From a bacterium (GTDB lineage Bacteria; Lindowbacteria; 2-12-FULL-62-27): a DNA stretch of 55,784 bases. The notes under the pieces are model-generated. The model searched no databases. It was not told where the DNA came from and worked only from the letters and a program-made list of their open reading frames with translations. Below are positions 1 through 7,631 of this stretch, in pieces (position 1 is the stretch's first letter; each line of letters begins with the position of its first letter). A program made the translations under genes and the position numbers. The stretch lies in contig JACQOF010000029.1 in NCBI GenBank assembly GCA_016202645.1, positions 1-55,784 on the forward strand, read 5' to 3'.

Positions 1-417
1 GCGCTGCTCATCGGCGACGAGGCGCTGGCGCGCCGCCGGGACTCCCGGCTCGATTTTGATCTTGTGGACCGCTGGCGCCGCCTGACGGATCTCCCGTTTG
101 TCTTCGCCGTCTGGGCGGCCCGGACGGACCACCCGCGCCGGTCTGAGATGGCCAAACTGTTTACCGACGCGTCTGTCCAGGGCCTGAGCCGGCTCGACTC
201 GCTGGCGCACCGAAAGTCAGGATGCAAGGGACTCTCGTCCTGGGAAATCGTCACCTACTTCAAAAAGAACATGACCTACAGGCTCGGCAAATCGCACTTG
301 GACGCGATTGAACGCTTCCGGGAAAAATGCGCGCCGTTTCTCTCCGGCGGCGTTTCTCTTCCGCCCTCCCGCGGCGCTTCAAACCCCGCGGGATCACCCT
401 CCTTCCCGCGCCCTTGA
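1..417 (+). CDS. mqnA: Chorismate dehydratase MqnA, C-terminal part (5' end outside window)
   Basis: Only the last 138 residues are in the window; the frame is open from base 1. The visible LLIGDEAL segment and the LPFVFAVWA segment (around residues 30-38 of the fragment) are typical of the MqnA/MqnD periplasmic-binding-protein fold, and a late WEIVTYFKKNMTYRL stretch fits the MqnA C-terminus. MqnA dehydrates chorismate to 3-enolpyruvyl-benzoate, the first step of the futalosine route to menaquinone. The next gene is mqnC, which overlaps this stop by four bases (TTGA). The last ~20 residues, rich in Ser, Pro and Arg, look like a non-conserved tail. The family assignment is firm; the length of the full protein cannot be judged. 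Confidence 0.88.
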   Translation, partial: ALLIGDEALARRRDSRLDFDLVDRWRRLTDLPFVFAVWAARTDHPRRSEMAKLFTDASVQGLSRLDSLAHRKSGCKGLSSWEIVTYFKKNMTYRLGKSHLDAIERFREKCAPFLSGGVSLPPSRGASNPAGSPSFPRP

Positions 418-1445
418 TCGCCTCGCGACTGTCGGTCGAAGACGGCGCCGACCTCTACGCCCGCGCGTCCCTGCCGGAACTCGGCGAGCTGGCCTTCGCG
501 CAGCGCAGGGAGATGCATCCAGACGGCGTCGTCACGTACGTGATCGACCGCAACATCAACTACACGAATGTCTGCGTCACAGGCTGTACGTTCTGCGCGT
601 TTTTCCGGTTTCCGCACGAAACCGGCGGATATGTTTTGCCGGAGGCAACCATCCACCAAAAAATCCGGGAGACACTCGACATCGGCGGCACCGGCATTCT
701 CATTCAGGGCGGGCTGAACCCGAAACTGGGTCTCCAGTATTACGTGGACCTTTTTTCGGGCATCCGCGAGGCCTTTCCGGCCATCCATATTCACGGACTT
801 TCAGCGGAGGAGATTTTTTTCATCGCGAAGATTTCAAAAAAATCCTTTGAGGAAATTCTACGGACGCTCCAGTCGGCCGGACTTCGGACCCTCCCGGGCG
901 GCGGCGCGGAAATCCTGGTGGAGGACCTCCGCAAAGAGGTCAACCGGTCGCAGTGCGGGGTGGAGGACTGGTTTGAGATCCATCGAACCGCGCACCGGCT
1001 GGGAATCCGGTCGACCTGTACGCAAGTGATCGGGTTTGAGGAATCCGTCGAGGACCGCCTCGCGCACTTGGAACGGCTCCGGGCTTTGCAGGAGGAGACC
1101 GGCGGATTTACGGCGTTCATCACCTGGACGTATCAGCCGACCGGAACCCGCCGCGGCGGCCGGTCGGTCGGCGCGACGGAATATCTCAAGCATCTGGCGC
1201 TCTGCCGGATATTTCTCGACAACGTCCCTCACATTCAATCCTCATGGCCGACGCAGGGCGAGAAGATCGGCCAGCTGGCGCTTTTTTTCGGCGCCGACGA
1301 CATGGGCAGTGTCATGATCGAGGAAAACGTCGTGGCCGCCGCCGGCACGATTCATACCACGACCGAAAAGCGTCTCCGGGAACTGATTGCCGAGGCGGGT
1401 TTCATCCCGAAAAAGCGGACCCATCTCTACGAACACATTGAGTAA
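414..1445 (+). CDS. mqnC: Cyclic dehypoxanthine futalosine synthase MqnC (radical SAM)
   Basis: A 343-residue radical SAM enzyme. A CX3CX2C cluster motif (CVTGCTFC, about residues 54-61) follows the NINYTNVC segment characteristic of the MqnC/CofH group. Later landmarks are GGGAEI, the EIHRTAH region and the WPTQGEKIGQ segment, all typical of MqnC. It cyclises dehypoxanthine futalosine in the cytoplasmic futalosine pathway. I chose the TTG at 414, which overlaps the mqnA stop, because it yields the family's usual N-terminus (IASRLSVEDGADLY) and matches the overlap style of the neighbourhood. An ATG at 327 in the same frame would add 29 unconserved residues lying inside mqnA. Confidence 0.93.
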   Translation: MIASRLSVEDGADLYARASLPELGELAFAQRREMHPDGVVTYVIDRNINYTNVCVTGCTFCAFFRFPHETGGYVLPEATIHQKIRETLDIGGTGILIQGGLNPKLGLQYYVDLFSGIREAFPAIHIHGLSAEEIFFIAKISKKSFEEILRTLQSAGLRTLPGGGAEILVEDLRKEVNRSQCGVEDWFEIHRTAHRLGIRSTCTQVIGFEESVEDRLAHLERLRALQEETGGFTAFITWTYQPTGTRRGGRSVGATEYLKHLALCRIFLDNVPHIQSSWPTQGEKIGQLALFFGADDMGSVMIEENVVAAAGTIHTTTEKRLRELIAEAGFIPKKRTHLYEHIE

Positions 1446-1447
1446 CC

Positions 1448-1828
1448 TTGCCCAAGCCTAAGGTCAAACCCCGTCGCCGTCCGGTTGCCGCCGCTCGCCC
1501 GTCGGCCGCGGCCGCGCAGATCATGAAGATCCTGGACGACCAGAAAGCGACGGAGATCCGCCACATTCTTCTGACCAACCATGTCGCCGACGCCTTCATC
1601 ATCGCCACCGCCGCCGGAACCCGGCATCTGCACAGCCTGGCGGACCATCTCCTTGAAAAGATGCGGGAGGCTGGAACCGCGGCGCACCACGTCGAAGGCC
1701 ACGGCGGCTCGGGTTCTCCCTCCGAGCGATGGGTCCTCGTCGATTACCTCGGCGTCGTCGTCCATCTCTTCACGGAAGAGGGCCGCCGGTTTTACGCGCT
1801 GGATCGCCTGTTCGAATCCACGCCCTGA
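1448..1828 (+). CDS. rsfS: Ribosomal silencing factor RsfS (Iojap family)
   Basis: 126 residues from a TTG start two bases after the mqnC stop. After a basic, Ala/Pro-rich N-terminal tail of about 20 residues comes the RsfS core: KILDDQKATEI, VADAFIIATAAGTRHLHSLAD, then SERWVLVDYLGVVVHLF near the C-terminus, which is the most conserved part of the family. RsfS binds ribosomal protein uL14 on the large subunit and blocks subunit joining when nutrients are scarce. The gene is apparently co-transcribed with mqnAC. In many bacteria it neighbours nadD or rlmH instead, so the pairing with menaquinone genes is only positional. Confidence 0.92.
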   Translation: MPKPKVKPRRRPVAAARPSAAAAQIMKILDDQKATEIRHILLTNHVADAFIIATAAGTRHLHSLADHLLEKMREAGTAAHHVEGHGGSGSPSERWVLVDYLGVVVHLFTEEGRRFYALDRLFESTP

Positions 1829-1837
1829 CTGCGCATC

Positions 1838-1864
1838 TTGACAATTGCCCGCGGCGGATATAAT
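1838..1864 (+). promoter_or_regulatory. Sigma-70-type promoter for the lipoprotein gene at 2013
   Basis: Perfect -35 box TTGACA at 1838-1843 and perfect -10 box TATAAT at 1859-1864. The spacer is only 15 bp, two shorter than optimal. It starts 10 bp after the rsfS stop and would give a leader of about 140 nt before the ATG at 2013. That start has an AGGGAG Shine-Dalgarno at about 2000-2005. Confidence 0.6.
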
Positions 1865-2012
1865 CCGCCGTCGAATCCGGGCCGGGTGATGTTCAGGCCG
1901 GGCCGGCATCGCATAGATCGTCACAGTCATGAAAAACCGCGCGCCGATTTGCAGTGGAGCGAACGGCCCGCGGTTTCAAGTTATGCAGAAGGTACCTTAG
2001 GGAGAAGAAAGT

Positions 2013-2621
2013 ATGGTTCGGAGTTGGATTGGAGTGGGGTTGGTGGTTGTTGTTGGGATGCTGACGGCGGGTTGCGGCAAACCGCCGGAGATGGAAATGA
2101 ACGAAGCGACGGAGGCGATGCAGGCCGCGATGGCAAGTCAGGCTGAAATTTACGCCCCCGCTGAACATACCGCCGCCCAGACGGCGATGGCCCAGGCCCA
2201 GGCCGAGGTCGAAGCGCAGAACGGCAAATTTATTTTGCTTCGAAATTACGATCAGTCGAAGACCCTCTACATGGAGGCCACCGAGGCGGCGCGGCGCGCC
2301 GGCGAGGCGGCGACGACCGGCAAGGAAGCGGTCCGGCAGGAAGCGATGAGTCTGGCGGCCGAGGCGAGGTCTTCCGTCGAGATGGCCTCAAAGGCGCTCC
2401 GGTCGGCGCCCCGCGGTAAGGGATCGCAAGCCGACATCGACGCGATGACCACGGATATTCAGACCCTCAACGGTCTTCTCGCCGAAGTCGACCAGTCCAT
2501 GGAGACGGAGCGATACATGGACGCCAAGATCAAAGCGCAATCCATCAAGGACAAAGCGGCTGAAATTCAAACTGCCGTAGACGCGGCCCGACGGAAAGTC
2601 AAGGTGCGTCCAAAGTCTTAA
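2013..2621 (+). CDS. Small helical lipoprotein (DUF4398-like)
   Basis: 202 residues. A signal peptide with lipobox LTAGC (Cys about residue 21) indicates lipid anchoring to a membrane facing the periplasm. The rest is almost wholly alpha-helical, Ala/Glu/Gln-rich and without Trp: a first pattern EIYAPAEHTAAQTAMAQAQ, then repeated helical segments with many Ala-Ala pairs. This resembles DUF4398-type or Lpp-like coiled coils, which are thought to link or space envelope layers. The gene has its own promoter and a good ribosome binding site, and is followed by repeats, so it is probably monocistronic. The precise role is unknown. Confidence 0.72.
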   Translation: MVRSWIGVGLVVVVGMLTAGCGKPPEMEMNEATEAMQAAMASQAEIYAPAEHTAAQTAMAQAQAEVEAQNGKFILLRNYDQSKTLYMEATEAARRAGEAATTGKEAVRQEAMSLAAEARSSVEMASKALRSAPRGKGSQADIDAMTTDIQTLNGLLAEVDQSMETERYMDAKIKAQSIKDKAAEIQTAVDAARRKVKVRPKS

Positions 2622-2624
2622 AGG

Positions 2625-2665
2625 CGTAGAAGGGTAGAAGGTAGAAAGGTAGAAGGAGTAGAAGG
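2625..2665. repeat. Degenerate tandem array of a GTAGAAGG word
   Basis: About five imperfect copies of an 8-nt word (GTAGAAGG, GTAGAAAG, GTAGAAGG, AGTAGAAGG) lie directly after the lipoprotein stop and run into the outer palindrome that begins at 2664. It is purine-rich on the plus strand and has no coding sense. It belongs to the same class of short-word arrays seen near 12500, 40704, 55371 and 55620. Confidence 0.7.
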
Positions 2666-2835
2666 GGTCATTCCCTTAGTTTATTAGTTTTGCAACCGTC
2701 AGGTTGTCGTCATGCCCGCGAAGGCGGGCATCCAGAGCCTCGAAGCGGACTGGATTCCCGCTTTCGCGGGAATGACGGATGGGCTGAATAGTGACTTAGT
2801 TTTGGCCAAAACTAATAAACTAAGGGAATGACCCC
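2664..2835. repeat. Palindromic element with perfect 29-bp arms, interrupted by a second palindrome
   Basis: The arm at 2664-2692 (GGGGTCATTCCCTTAG then a doubled TTAGTTT-like word) is the exact reverse complement of 2807-2835. The 114 bp between the arms hold a different inverted repeat (2709-2776), so this reads as one mobile palindrome inserted into the loop of another. The same arm sequence recurs, with one base changed in the doubled word and a 5-nt loop, at 30871-30921. A 14-bp direct repeat, GAATGACCCCTATT, occurs at 2826-2839 and 2874-2887. Such arms resemble REP/MITE sequences mobilised by IS200/IS605-type transposases, but no transposase gene is in the window. Confidence 0.85.
2709..2776. 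repeat. Inner inverted repeat of the ATTCCCGC...GCGGGAAT type
   Basis: Imperfect 27-bp arms at 2709-2735 and 2750-2776 pair around a 14-nt loop; the right arm carries ATTCCCGCTTTCGCGGGAAT. This is a widespread bacterial palindrome type, similar to Neisseria dRS3-like repeats and to sequences whose chance translation reads VIPAKAGIQ. It lies within the loop of the 2664-2835 element. Confidence 0.85.
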
Positions 2836-2886
2836 TATTCCCTATTCCTATTCCCCAAATTGACAGATTGACGGAATGACCCCTAT

Positions 2887-3414
2887 TTAGCGGCGATAGG
2901 TTTCGAGATACGATTTCGCGATTTTGTGAAGTGATGGTCCACCAAGCCCGGCGGTGTGGTTGAAGACCCGCCGGGCTTGGCGTTTGCAGGGTCCGGAGAG
3001 TGCCGCGAATTCCCGGGCGCCGGCGGGGGTGGACGGCATGAGACTCAGGGCGTATGGAATCCGGCGGCGGAAGGCCCATGCGGTATAAGCTTCCGGAAAA
3101 ATGCCGAGGGCGTGGATCAGATCGTAGCGGACGTTCCGCGATGTTCGCAGGATAAAGATGTAGGATTTCGCCTGGAATTCGAAGAGTTCGTCCGCCGTTA
3201 TTTTTCCCTGGGTTTTTTTGTAAACATTGAGCCGGTGCGTCGTCACGCCCGAGTGAATCGATTCGGACTGATAGACCGGGCGGTCGGAGATGGTCAGGAA
3301 ATCAATGTGGACGGCGGGGTCGTTTCCCAGAAATTCGAGAAGCCGCCGGATCGTCCTCCCGCCGCGCCCTCCCAGCGGATCGAGGGCGTGGTGGATCATG
3401 AGGACCCGGATCAC
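2887..3414 (-). pseudogene. Glycosyltransferase (GT4-type), probably truncated: N-terminal domain only
   Basis: 175 residues. The start IRVLMIHHALDPLGGRGG and later YDLIHALGIFPEAYTAWAF are typical of the N-terminal, acceptor-binding Rossmann domain of GT-B fold glycosyltransferases. Family members run 350-400 residues and carry the donor-binding EX7E motif in a second domain, which is missing here. The reading frame ends on a TAA directly abutting the GAATGACCCCTATT repeat, so the gene was probably cut short when the repeats inserted. The last ~45 residues (Arg/Lys-rich) do not look like a normal continuation. It overlaps the threonine-synthase-like gene by ATGA and is the last gene of the yajC-secDF run. 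A solitary N-domain protein with retained function is less likely. Confidence 0.6.
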
Positions 3415-4646
3415 AAGATCCGTTCCAGAGTTTGGAGGGCGGTTTTTCGGGTGACGGGGATGGCTTTGGATATTTTCTGAACGGATGATTTGGCCGACTT
3501 GATGTCTTTGAGGCCGTTTCCGGAAATCAGGCAGAGAACGCTTGCGCGTTTCGGGATCAGCCGCGATCTCGCGGCTTTCCGGAGCGCCGCGACGGCGCAG
3601 GCCGCGGCCGGTTCGGCGAACACGCCCGCTTTCCTCGCAAGATACGGAATGGCCGAGAGAATTTCCCGGTCGGAAACCTCGATCGCGAATCCCCGCGAGC
3701 GCCGGATGCAGTCAATCGCGATATCGCCGTCCCGTGGGAGGCTCACGCTGATGGAGTCCGCGACGGTGGTCGCGTTCACGGGTTTCAGCGTTCCCGTTTT
3801 GAGCGCGCGCGCGATAGCGTTGCTTTTGACGGACTGCGCCGCGATCATCCGGGGAACTGCCCGCGTGAGGCCCAGGGTCTTCAGTTCGAAAAATCCTTTT
3901 GCCACGCCGGAGATGATGTTCCCGTCGCCGGTGGCGATCAGGACGTAGTCGGGGACGGACCAGTTCATCTGCATCGCGATTTCGTACGCACAGAGTTTTT
4001 TGCCTTCCCGCGTGAAGGGGTTGAGGCCGGTGTTGCGGTTGAAAAGCCCGAAGGTCCGCGTGGCCTCGACCGACAGATCGAACGCGTCGTCATAGGTTCC
4101 ATCGACGGCAAAAACCGTCGCGCCGAACACCAGAAGCTGGGCAATTTTCGCTTCGGGCGCGGCGGCTGGGAGGAAGATCAGCGCCCGCAGTCCCACCGCG
4201 GCGGAGAGACACGCGAGAGACGCCGCGGCGTTTCCGGTTGACGCGGCGACAATGGTCTTCCGGCCGAGGTTCATCGCCCGCAGGATTGCGACCGCGCTGG
4301 CGCGGTCTTTGAAGGAGGCCGACGGGAGCCGCCCGTCGTCCTTGACCAGGACGCGCGAAAATCCCGTATCTTTTGCCAGCGCCGCCGAGTCGTACAGCGG
4401 CGTGTCTCCGATGAGCAGGGGAATGGCCGGCGTCCCGGGCCGTATCGGCAGGACAGGCCGCCAGCGGTCCATGCCGGGGATTCGGGAATCCTTGAGCCGC
4501 CGCGCGATCTCGCGTGAAAGGACCATTTCGATTTCGACATTTTTTCCGCAGGACCCGCACGTGTAAACAATGGCGTCCGTGTCGGGTTCGGTCCAATTGC
4601 AGAACGGACAGCGATGGCGCCAACCGGGCGAGAGAGAGGAAGTCAT
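3411..4646 (-). CDS. Threonine synthase-like PLP-dependent enzyme
   Basis: 411 residues. An N-terminal zinc ribbon (Cys13, Cys16, Cys30, Cys33) precedes a fold-type II PLP domain: DTPLYDS, the PLP lysine in SASFKDRAS (Lys113), the substrate loop STGNAAAS, and the phosphate-binding glycine stretch ATGDGNIISG. This is the layout of archaeal/plant-type ThrC, which converts O-phosphohomoserine to threonine. A cysteine-synthase or diaminopropionate-lyase-like activity cannot be excluded because no other threonine gene is nearby. The ATG overlaps the stop of the PaaK-like gene, so the two are translationally coupled. Confidence 0.78.
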   Translation of the reverse strand: MTSSLSPGWRHRCPFCNWTEPDTDAIVYTCGSCGKNVEIEMVLSREIARRLKDSRIPGMDRWRPVLPIRPGTPAIPLLIGDTPLYDSAALAKDTGFSRVLVKDDGRLPSASFKDRASAVAILRAMNLGRKTIVAASTGNAAASLACLSAAVGLRALIFLPAAAPEAKIAQLLVFGATVFAVDGTYDDAFDLSVEATRTFGLFNRNTGLNPFTREGKKLCAYEIAMQMNWSVPDYVLIATGDGNIISGVAKGFFELKTLGLTRAVPRMIAAQSVKSNAIARALKTGTLKPVNATTVADSISVSLPRDGDIAIDCIRRSRGFAIEVSDREILSAIPYLARKAGVFAEPAAACAVAALRKAARSRLIPKRASVLCLISGNGLKDIKSAKSSVQKISKAIPVTRKTALQTLERIL

Positions 4647-6082
4647 GTCTTCGGCCTCAGATCCAGAATCCGCACTTCCTTGAGCGCGGTCTCCACGCGG
4701 ATGCGGTCGACCATTTCCTTGAGCGGCAGTATCCGGGTGTCGTTCGGCGTTATTTCGCAGGCGGCGCGGAGTTCCCGGTTTATTTTTTCGGCGATCTCGT
4801 TTTCCGGCCGTCCGATCCGGACCGCGATGTAGAGGATGACTTCATCGATCTCGTGCGGATCGTTGTCCTTTTTCCGGATCTCGATCTGCCATTCCTCGAG
4901 ATCCTCCGAGTCGTCGAGAATCTCCGCAAGGTTGTTGAGATTGACCAGCGTGCCCTTGATCTTGGTCAGCTTGAGGTCCTTGATGTTCGACACGCGCGAG
5001 ATCGGTCCCATGAGACGCGGAACGTCCCGACCGCAGTGCGGACACGGACGGTAGGTGATGCCGCCTTCGGCGATGTCGCCGGTTCGGTACCGGTAGACCA
5101 GCGTGCCCGCGCCCGCCAGCGGCGTGTAGACGATTTCGCCCGGCGTTTCCGGCGGCAGAATTTTCCCGGTGACCGGGTCGGCAATCTGCAGGAGGTCAAG
5201 GTCGGGCGTCAGGTGATAGCCGCTCGATACTTCCGGATCGGCCGTCGGGCATTCTCCCCAGGCTTTTTTTGCCTCGGTGAAGGCGTAGGTCGAAAAAATG
5301 AGCGGGTCTTGAGCGCCGCTCTCGCGCAAGAGCGAGATCATTTTCCGTTTCATCCCCGGCGGAACTTTTTCCGCGCCCAGAACGACTTTCCGAACCTGGG
5401 CCAGACTGAGCTTGGCGGCCAAGGCCTCCCGGAGCAGATGATACACGAAACTGGGGACACCGACGATCGTCGTGGGCTTGAGCTTGTCCAGCATCCTCAG
5501 ATTGCCTTCCGTCCCCATCACTTTGCCGCCGCCGGACTGGACCATGAAGACGTCGGACGCGAATCCCGCGAGACAGCATTGCCAGAACGCGAGGTGCGGC
5601 GCGTAGGGGAAAACGGAAAGCACGCGGTCCGGATATTTCAAGCCGAAGACATCGAGGAGCCGCCGCCCCGCGTCGGATAGAATGTCGAGGTCGCGGCGCG
5701 CGTAGATAAAAGAGACTGGCTCGGCCGCCCGCCCGGTGGTTGCCGTGAGGAGCATGGGATAAAAACTTTCCCTGAATTTTCGCTTTGCCGCGAGAACGCC
5801 GATCATCCTCCAGAACGGCCACGCCCGCCGCAGGGCCTCGGGGGTCGGCGTCAGAATAAATTTTTTAAACCGGTCCGGCGCCGAAGGCGACGCCAGCAAG
5901 TCTTTTTTCGACAGAAACGGCAGTTTGGCGAGGTCTTCCACACTGGAGACGGCGTTCGCGGGCAGGCGCGCCCGTTCAAAGAGATCTGTCGTGTACGGGT
6001 GGAACGGCTGAAGGTAGAGCCGAAAGAATCTCGATATCGCCCGATCCTGCGCGCGCCGGACGGACGGTTCGGTCAACGCCAA
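4643..6082 (-). CDS. Phenylacetate-CoA ligase (PaaK)-like adenylate-forming enzyme
   Basis: About 479 residues from a TTG start 7 bp after secF. The open frame runs further upstream but there lies over secF and is compositionally nonsense. Landmarks: LPFLSKKDLL, the hinge and ATP-binding motif YRYRTGDIAEG, a CPHCGRD motif typical of the PaaK family, and a C-terminal segment SRVSNIKDLKLTKIKGTLV. These enzymes activate aryl or acyl acids as AMP esters and then thioesters. The usual SSG(T/S)TG phosphate loop is replaced by TATTGRAAE, a moderate divergence. It is coupled by ATGA to the ThrC-like gene. The substrate is unknown; I see no phenylacetate pathway genes here. Confidence 0.75.
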   Translation of the reverse strand: MALTEPSVRRAQDRAISRFFRLYLQPFHPYTTDLFERARLPANAVSSVEDLAKLPFLSKKDLLASPSAPDRFKKFILTPTPEALRRAWPFWRMIGVLAAKRKFRESFYPMLLTATTGRAAEPVSFIYARRDLDILSDAGRRLLDVFGLKYPDRVLSVFPYAPHLAFWQCCLAGFASDVFMVQSGGGKVMGTEGNLRMLDKLKPTTIVGVPSFVYHLLREALAAKLSLAQVRKVVLGAEKVPPGMKRKMISLLRESGAQDPLIFSTYAFTEAKKAWGECPTADPEVSSGYHLTPDLDLLQIADPVTGKILPPETPGEIVYTPLAGAGTLVYRYRTGDIAEGGITYRPCPHCGRDVPRLMGPISRVSNIKDLKLTKIKGTLVNLNNLAEILDDSEDLEEWQIEIRKKDNDPHEIDEVILYIAVRIGRPENEIAEKINRELRAACEITPNDTRILPLKEMVDRIRVETALKEVRILDLRPKT

Positions 6083-6089
6083 CCCGGTC

Positions 6090-7631
6090 CTATTTTTTGG
6101 CCGGCCAGAGGTAGACGACGGGGCTGGAGACGAAAATCGACGAGTAGGTCCCCACCAGGATTCCGATGAAGAGCGCCAGGGAAAATCCCTCCAGCACCGG
6201 CCCGCCGAAGAAGAACAGGGCGAGGACCGCCAGAAGCGACGTGACACCGGTGACGACGGTCCGGGAGAGGGTCTGGACGACGCTGGTGTTGATGATGGTC
6301 TTGAGGTCCGAGCCGCGCATGCCGGCGATGTTCTCGCGGATGCGGTCGTACACGACAATCGTGTCGTTCAGGGAATATCCGATGATCGTGAGGATCGCGG
6401 CGATGAGGTTGATGTCATATTCGTATCCGAGCACCGTCATCAGCGGGATGACGGTCAGGGCATCGTGAAGGAGCGTGACGATCGCGCCGACGCCAAACCG
6501 GAATTCAAACCGGACCCAGATGTACAGCAGCATGACGAGCAGAGAAAGCCCGATGACCACGAGGGCTTTCTGCCGGAGTTCCGCGCCGATGCGGGAGGAG
6601 ACCTGGTCGGTTTTGATGAGCACGAACGGCCCCGCGTAGAAAGACTCGGTGAGAATTTGTTTCATCAGGGCTGTCTGGGGGCCGGACGCCAGGGCGGCGG
6701 CCGACTCCACCGAATCGAACAGCCCGCGTTTTTCTTTTTCAGCGATGATCCGGTTCGCCGCCGGCATCATCTCATCGACAAACGCGCGCGGGTACAGTTT
6801 CGCCAGATCCGCCGCCAGCCGAGCCGGTGCGCCGGCATAGTCATGCAGGTCTGTCTTGATTTCTTCGAGGTCCGGGGCCCGCAGGAGAAATGCGGCCTGG
6901 AAGGGCGCCGAGTCCAGCTTCGCGTCTTTGAGCAAGGGCGCCAGTTCGTCCACGGCCTTGGCCGATCCCATCCGGTCGAGCAGTTGCGCGGCAAGCTGCC
7001 GCAGGGCTTCGGTCTGAATCGCCGCCGAGAGTCTCTGCGCCGTCGGCAGGGTGTTGAGGTTGATCCGGTCCGCTGGCGCCCCGGCCGAGCCGGGCCCGAA
7101 CCGGCGTTCCAATTCCACGATGAGCCGCCGCGCCGTGGCGTCGTTGATGTAATCGGAGACAGCCTTGATGACCCGGGGCGCCGGCGGCGGTCCGGTTTCC
7201 ATTTCAAGACTCTCGTAAAAGCCGGTATCGAAAATGGCGAATCCGGCGAGGCGGTCCCTGAGGTCCTGCGCATCCCGGAGCGGCGCCTTGGAAATTTCCG
7301 ATGACGCCTTTGCCACCAGCTCAAATCCCTTGACCTGGATCACCACCTCGCCCTCATCGGGCTTGCCGATGTTCTGGACCATGGCCGACGGATCCGCCAG
7401 GGTCGCCGCCTCCCGGACTTCCGACAACAGTTCCGGCGTGCTCGCCCGGTTGAATTTAAAAATGTGCCGGATGCCGCCCGTGAAGTCGATTCCGTACTGG
7501 AGGCCGCCCGTGGTCAGCGTCCATATCCAGAGGATCAGGACGCTCCCTCCGGACAGGGCAAATGCCAGATTCCTCAATCCAATAAAATCAAACGACCAGG
7601 GAGATTTCGGGGAGGGATTCTTCGTCTGCAT
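6090..7631 (-). CDS. secF: Protein translocase subunit SecF with enlarged periplasmic domain
   Basis: 513 residues from the ATG at 7631, which overlaps the secD stop (ATGA). The first membrane helix (residues 20-40) is followed by the SecF signature YGIDFTGG (46-53). The last five helices begin near residue 353 with the conserved LLHDALT and GYSLNDTIVVYDRIREN motifs. SecD/SecF use the proton gradient to pull exported proteins through SecYEG. The periplasmic P1 region between helices 1 and 2 spans about 300 residues, against about 110-120 in E. coli; the extra part (about 105-325) is helical and Ala/Leu-rich. The overall length therefore far exceeds the usual 300-330 residues. Confidence 0.93.
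   Translation of the reverse strand: MQTKNPSPKSPWSFDFIGLRNLAFALSGGSVLILWIWTLTTGGLQYGIDFTGGIRHIFKFNRASTPELLSEVREAATLADPSAMVQNIGKPDEGEVVIQVKGFELVAKASSEISKAPLRDAQDLRDRLAGFAIFDTGFYESLEMETGPPPAPRVIKAVSDYINDATARRLIVELERRFGPGSAGAPADRINLNTLPTAQRLSAAIQTEALRQLAAQLLDRMGSAKAVDELAPLLKDAKLDSAPFQAAFLLRAPDLEEIKTDLHDYAGAPARLAADLAKLYPRAFVDEMMPAANRIIAEKEKRGLFDSVESAAALASGPQTALMKQILTESFYAGPFVLIKTDQVSSRIGAELRQKALVVIGLSLLVMLLYIWVRFEFRFGVGAIVTLLHDALTVIPLMTVLGYEYDINLIAAILTIIGYSLNDTIVVYDRIRENIAGMRGSDLKTIINTSVVQTLSRTVVTGVTSLLAVLALFFFGGPVLEGFSLALFIGILVGTYSSIFVSSPVVYLWPAKK

Noticed and set aside
327-413. mqnC start at the ATG at 327
   Set aside because: It would overlap mqnA by 91 bp and add 29 unconserved residues; the TTG at 414 gives the normal protein and a TTGA overlap.
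2625-2665. CRISPR-like array
   Set aside because: The units are 7-9 nt without spacers; the same holds for the arrays at 12509, 40704, 55371 and 55612. No cas genes are present.
2699-3079. 126-codon minus frame containing VIPAKAGIQ and FAGMT
   Set aside because: This is the well-known chance translation of the ATTCCCGC...GCGGGAAT palindrome, not a protein.
6083-6358. N-terminal extension of the PaaK-like protein to 571 residues
   Set aside because: The extra codons lie wholly inside secF and give a Ser/Pro/Arg-rich peptide; the TTG at 6082 fits the family's N-terminus.
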